A DNA stretch of 64,000 bases from Candidatus Babeliales bacterium (GTDB lineage: Bacteria > Babelota > Babeliae > Babelales > RVW-14), in the NCBI GenBank assembly GCA_019746485.1, contig JAIERW010000006.1:21921-85920 (forward strand). The letters are read 5' to 3'. Position 1 is the stretch's first letter, and each line of letters starts with the position of its first letter. The notes below the pieces were generated by a model. The model made no database searches and was not told where the DNA came from. It worked only from the letters and a program-made list of their open reading frames with translations. This document shows positions 60,206 to 64,000 of the stretch, one piece after another. The translations under genes and the position numbers were made by a program.

Positions 60206-62980
60206 TTATTTGGTTATTTGACCCCAATTTTGGCCCGTTTTTACGCTTACGTCAAGGGGTATTTTCCAGTCGGTCACTTCTTGCATAATTGCCAAAACCA
60301 TGCTTTTTGCCTCAGAAAGCTCATGTTCTGGTGCCTCAAGCACCAATTCATCGTGAATTTGTAAAATCAGGCACGAAGCCATCTTTTTGGCCGCAAAAGC
60401 CTGGTCCAGCTTGATCATGGCAATCTTCATAATATCTGCTGCCGTGCCCTGAACCGCCGTGTTAACGGCAATGCGTCGGCCTAGTTCGTGCCGAATTTTG
60501 TTCTTTTCGGCCAGCTCCGGCACATAGCGGCGCTTGCCCCACCAGGTCTCTACATAGCCCGTTTCAAGCGTTTTTTCAATTACGCTTTCCATCCAGGTCT
60601 TAACTTTTGGATACTGGGCAAAGTAGGTTTCTATGTACTTTTTGGCTTCAGTAGCCGAGATTTCTAGCTCTTGAGAAAGGCCATAAGCACTCTTGCCATA
60701 AATAATGCTAAAGTTGATTTTCTTGCCAATTTGACGTTGTTCGTTGGTAACCAGGTCTGGTGCCACATCAAAGAGCTGGGCGGCCGTTTGCGTGTGAATG
60801 TCGCGCCCCTGTCTGAATGCTTCAATCAAATTTTCATCTTCGCTCAAATGTGCCAGCACGCGCAACTCGATTTGTGAATAGTCGGCTGCTATAAAACTGT
60901 GCCCGCTAGGCGCCACAAAAGCCGAGCGAATTTTAAAGCCATAATCGGACGATGCAGGGATATTTTGCAAGTTGGGGTTGTTGCTCGAAAGCCTGCCGGT
61001 TGCCGCCATGGTTTGGCTGTACGATGTGTGTACGCGGTGCGTTGTGGGATTGATGGTCAGTGGTAGTGGATCCAGGTACGTGTTTTTTAACTTGGCAAGT
61101 TCGCGGTGGCGCAAAATAAGTCCTGGGATGGGGTGAATTTTGCTCAACTTTTCAAGAACCTCATGGTCGGTAGATTTGCTGCCACCTTTGTTTTTTTTGA
61201 CACTTGGCAGACCAAGAGTTTCAAACAACAGTGTTTCAATTTGTTTTGGCGAGTTAAGATTAATTGGTGCCTCGCTGCCAATACTCATTTGATGGCCGTC
61301 GTGATAAATAGCCGCAAAGAGTTTTTCTTCAAGATGTGCCAGTTCTTTTTCAACCTCTTTGCCTGTTATGCGCAATATGTCAGCATCCAGCACAATGCCC
61401 TTGTGTTCCATTTTTGTTAGCACGTGATAAAGCGGCATTTCGATTTCGTCAAAGATTTTTTTGAGCACTGGTTCTTGAGCAAGTTGCTTTTCAAAAATTT
61501 CTTTTAGTTTGAGCGTTTGCAATGCATCGTGCGCGCCGTATTCTGCCCCATTTTCGATAGGAACTTGATTAAAGCTTTTATACTCTTTGCCCATCACTTC
61601 TTTAAACTTGCGCATGGGCTCATTGAGATAAAAGAGCGAAAGATTCTTGAGATTAATTTTTTGCCAGGCGTCTCTGAGTAAGTTGGCGGCAATTAATGTA
61701 TCAAATGTAGTGCCGCGTGGCGTGATGCCGTTGTTTAAAAAAACAAGTTCATCAAACTTGGTGTTATGCAAATATTTTTCTATTGTGTCCGATTCAAGAA
61801 GGGGCTTGATCAAGGCCAAGCATTCGTCGACAGGAATTTGTGGGTAAGTCTCGTTGTGCGGGTGGCGTAGCGGAATGTAATAAGCGCGCGCATGGTCGTA
61901 GGCAAATGAAATACCCACCAACACATCTTGTAGCGGATTGCTACCGCTTGTTTCAGTGTCTAGGCCGCAATAGCCCGTTTTTTCTATTTTTGCCAAAAGT
62001 GTTTTGAGTTGTTCAATGCTTGAAACAATAACACATTCCCACGTTTGGGCAGTGCTGTCAAACATGCTTTGTTGTGCTTCTGCTACTTTTTTTGAGCTTT
62101 TTTTTTCTGGAGTTTGAGCATTGGGGTCTTTAAGAAATGCTCTAAAGTTGAGCTCTTCAAAAAAGTCGTGTGCTTTGTTCCAATGTTGTTTATCAAAATC
62201 TAAATCTTTTTTAGAAAGACCCGTTTGTGTGTAGTGAGGCAAAAACAGTTTGAGCGAAAGCAGAGCGTTATCTTTTTGTTCGCTCAAGAGTGTTTGCGTG
62301 CGTTTCTTTTCTACTTTATCAAGGTTGTTATACAAATCTTCAAGTGAATCAAAACCTTTGACCAAATCTTCTGCCGTCTTTTTGCCAACGCCAGCTACGC
62401 CGGGAATATTGTCTGAAGCGTCGCCGGTCAGCGCATAGAAAAATGGAATCTTTTCTGGTCCAAAGCCGTGCTCAGTAATAAAGTCTTGCTTTGAAACGAG
62501 CTTGTTTTTAAACGTATCCAAAATAAGAACATGATCGTTGGCCAAAAGTTGGTACATATCTTTGTCGGCACAGACAATCACAATTTGTTCGTCCGGGTGC
62601 TCTTTGACCAGTGAAGCAATTAAGTCGTCGGCTTCAAAGCTGTCTTTGGAGACATTGCACATGTTAATGAGCTCAATAAAGTTAACAATATCTTCTTTTT
62701 GTTCAAAAAGATCGCTGGGCGCTGCTTGGCGCGTTGCTTTGTATTCTGCATAAACTTCTTCACGTGTTGCCGTAGAGCTCTTGCTGTCCCACGCGACTAC
62801 AATCTTTTTTGGATCAAAATCTTTGATCAGCTTGCTGATAGTGCGGCAAAAAGCAAATGTTGCATGGGTTGGCTTGCCCAGTGGCGTGTGCAACGGGGGT
62901 AGGGCGTAGTACGAGCGGTACAAGAAATAAGAACCGTCAATGATAAAAAGAGCGTCTTTTTTTATAGATGAGAGATCCAC
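60206..62980 (-). CDS. polA: DNA polymerase I
   Basis: This is a 924-residue protein with three domains. A 5' nuclease (1-290: IIDGSYFLYRSYYALPPLHT near 13, DASDNIPGVAGVGKKTAEDL near 177). A 3'-5' exonuclease whose carboxylates are kept (GLDTETSGSNP near 342, NTKFDEL, YGAHDALQT), so proofreading is probably active. A polymerase with motif A DYSQIELRVLAHLSED near 700, motif B RQIGKKINFSIIYGKSAYG near 755 and motif C QIHDELVLE near 880. Roles: Okazaki fragment maturation and repair. Confidence 0.97.
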   Translation of the reverse strand: MDLSSIKKDALFIIDGSYFLYRSYYALPPLHTPLGKPTHATFAFCRTISKLIKDFDPKKIVVAWDSKSSTATREEVYAEYKATRQAAPSDLFEQKEDIVNFIELINMCNVSKDSFEADDLIASLVKEHPDEQIVIVCADKDMYQLLANDHVLILDTFKNKLVSKQDFITEHGFGPEKIPFFYALTGDASDNIPGVAGVGKKTAEDLVKGFDSLEDLYNNLDKVEKKRTQTLLSEQKDNALLSLKLFLPHYTQTGLSKKDLDFDKQHWNKAHDFFEELNFRAFLKDPNAQTPEKKSSKKVAEAQQSMFDSTAQTWECVIVSSIEQLKTLLAKIEKTGYCGLDTETSGSNPLQDVLVGISFAYDHARAYYIPLRHPHNETYPQIPVDECLALIKPLLESDTIEKYLHNTKFDELVFLNNGITPRGTTFDTLIAANLLRDAWQKINLKNLSLFYLNEPMRKFKEVMGKEYKSFNQVPIENGAEYGAHDALQTLKLKEIFEKQLAQEPVLKKIFDEIEMPLYHVLTKMEHKGIVLDADILRITGKEVEKELAHLEEKLFAAIYHDGHQMSIGSEAPINLNSPKQIETLLFETLGLPSVKKNKGGSKSTDHEVLEKLSKIHPIPGLILRHRELAKLKNTYLDPLPLTINPTTHRVHTSYSQTMAATGRLSSNNPNLQNIPASSDYGFKIRSAFVAPSGHSFIAADYSQIELRVLAHLSEDENLIEAFRQGRDIHTQTAAQLFDVAPDLVTNEQRQIGKKINFSIIYGKSAYGLSQELEISATEAKKYIETYFAQYPKVKTWMESVIEKTLETGYVETWWGKRRYVPELAEKNKIRHELGRRIAVNTAVQGTAADIMKIAMIKLDQAFAAKKMASCLILQIHDELVLEAPEHELSEAKSMVLAIMQEVTDWKIPLDVSVKTGQNWGQITK

Positions 62981-63122
62981 GTGTTACCTTTCAAACAAAC
63001 AGTGTTTGTTTACTGTAGCACTATTTTTTCATTTTTGAAAAAGGTATCTCATCAGGGCTCTTGTTTTTTTTGAATTCTGGCTTCATAGTAATCCAAAGGA
63101 TAATGGAAAGAGGAGTTTATTA

Positions 63123-64000
63123 ATGAAAATAATTGTACGAGCTCTGTGCTTGGTGCTGGTTGCCTGGTTGCCCGCTGCTCAAGCGGCAAACTTGACCGGT
63201 ACATCCAGTATTGTGTACCAAAATGCACACTATGTTTTTCGTAATTTTAACAATGCCACTGGCTATGTGCGCTTGAACAATGGTTTTACCATTTTAGCCG
63301 GTCAGTCGGCAGCTTTGGATACGTTTATTACGGTTTCGGGCGCTATCGACTTGCGCACTACCGGTTCGCTGGACTTGCGTAGCGATGTTTATTTGGCTTC
63401 AGCTATTACCTTTTCTACGGGCGGCTATATCAATGGTCGGACCAATACTATCCATTTGGGCGATGACGTAACGTTGCCAACCGATAGTGTTTTTCAATTT
63501 GTTTCAAATACGGTTATTGATGGTAACAATCAAAATGGGCTTATTTTTCAGCCACATGCCCAAATTCTTCTTGAAACAAATGTGAGTTTGACGCTCAAAA
63601 ATATGACCATTAGAACAACGCGCAATGCTCCCGCAATTCCCTTTGTTCGCTGCTTTGACCAAAAAGGTCATGTGACGCTTGATAATGTTGTTCTGGAGTT
63701 GGCTGACAACTTTACTTTTGATACTGGGCGTTTGTTTTTTCGCAATGATGTTCGAGTTACGGGTACCGGCGATTTTATTTATCAGTCAGTAATGCAAAGT
63801 TATGTTTTATCCCGTTCGCTGTTAACGTTTGATCCTGGTACAACGTTGTACTATTATCCAAACTCAACCAGCAAAGATCTTATTCAATTGCAAGATAAAA
63901 GTTCTGTTCTTTTCTTAAAAGGCTCTGGTACTTCGTTACAAACAACGCACACGGGCATGCGCTTGACCAAGGGCCGCTTGTGGCTTGATAACAAAGTGAC
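63123..64000 (+). CDS. Exported beta-rich (beta-helix-like) protein, 3' end beyond window
   Basis: ATG 63123 with GGAAAGAGGAG upstream; the frame is open to the window edge (292 codons). Signal peptide MKIIVRALCLVLVAWLPAAQ then a repetitive beta-strand pattern with Gly/Asn/Thr turns: VSGAIDLRTTGSLDLRSDVY, FQFVSNTVIDGNNQNGLIFQ, NVSLTLKNMTIRTT, GHVTLDNVVLEL. This fits a right-handed parallel beta-helix as in pectate lyases, autotransporter-like passengers and surface proteins. C-terminal parts, including any anchor, are not visible. Its full length is unknown. Confidence 0.82.
   Translation, partial: MKIIVRALCLVLVAWLPAAQAANLTGTSSIVYQNAHYVFRNFNNATGYVRLNNGFTILAGQSAALDTFITVSGAIDLRTTGSLDLRSDVYLASAITFSTGGYINGRTNTIHLGDDVTLPTDSVFQFVSNTVIDGNNQNGLIFQPHAQILLETNVSLTLKNMTIRTTRNAPAIPFVRCFDQKGHVTLDNVVLELADNFTFDTGRLFFRNDVRVTGTGDFIYQSVMQSYVLSRSLLTFDPGTTLYYYPNSTSKDLIQLQDKSSVLFLKGSGTSLQTTHTGMRLTKGRLWLDNKV

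Overview
This 64 kb window looks like part of the chromosome of an intracellular or amoeba-associated bacterium, most probably Candidatus Dependentiae (TM6, class Babeliae). That assignment is inference. It rests on the combination of ordinary bacterial housekeeping genes (sufB/sufD, glyA, aspS, ftsY, prmC, smpB, birA, tsaD, rho, secF, rpmA, polA) with an unusually large set of exported proteins. Many of the exported proteins carry eukaryote-like modules: WH2 actin-binding motifs, IQ motifs, RING fingers, ankyrin repeats and an ATAD3-like AAA ATPase. No rRNA, tRNA, CRISPR array, phage or transposase gene was found.

Layout. 1-6.5 kb: three minus-strand exported proteins, two of them large Ala-rich coiled coils with IQ motifs, plus a stranded C-terminal fragment of mnmG. 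6.8-8.6 kb: three paralogous small exported proteins, the first broken by a frameshift. 8.9-11.7 kb: sufB-sufD-pgeF. 11.9-17.5 kb: a caspase-like/ankyrin protein, glyA, two glycine-zipper proteins and a second ankyrin protein. 17.5-21.2 kb: a TrxB-thioredoxin fusion with a lipoprotein signal, a 39-residue helical microprotein, a DsbD-type membrane protein and a His-rich protein. 21.4-26.1 kb: aspS and three M48 metallopeptidase paralogues. 26.7-28.4 kb: three exported RING proteins. 28.5-34.8 kb: two exported WH2 proteins, one ending in a WASP-like WH2-basic-acidic module, then an ATAD3-like ATPase and a hypothetical partner. 35.1-39.1 kb: ftsY, prmC, sppA and small exported proteins. 39.3-47.4 kb: six tandem paralogues of an exported family with TraB/TIKI/EreA-like motif order and Ser-rich tails. 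47.4-49.3 kb: birA (carrying a repeat insertion), smpB and a DUF2062 gene. 49.5-55.8 kb: a beta-sandwich protein, an exported MutS-family ATPase and a 1020-residue helical-repeat protein. 55.8-63 kb: tsaD, rho, secF, rpmA, polA. 63.1 kb to the end: the start of an exported beta-rich protein.

Reading it as a whole: roughly half the genes encode proteins with signal peptides, arranged as tandem paralogue families that show current birth and decay (a 170 bp perfect direct repeat, a CAG-to-TAG nonsense change, a frameshift, and pseudo-enzymes in the M48 and RING groups). The best candidate for an undescribed system is the WH2 pair at 28.5-32.0 kb, together with the ATAD3-like ATPase upstream, the RING cluster downstream and the IQ-motif proteins. 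It reads as a locus for manipulating host actin and ubiquitin. A short helical module of the form L..L..L.ALK.KLA.LA.AL recurs in five otherwise unrelated exported proteins. A palindromic repeat (core CCCTTCGAGAC...CTCAGGG) occurs between genes and also inside birA in frame.
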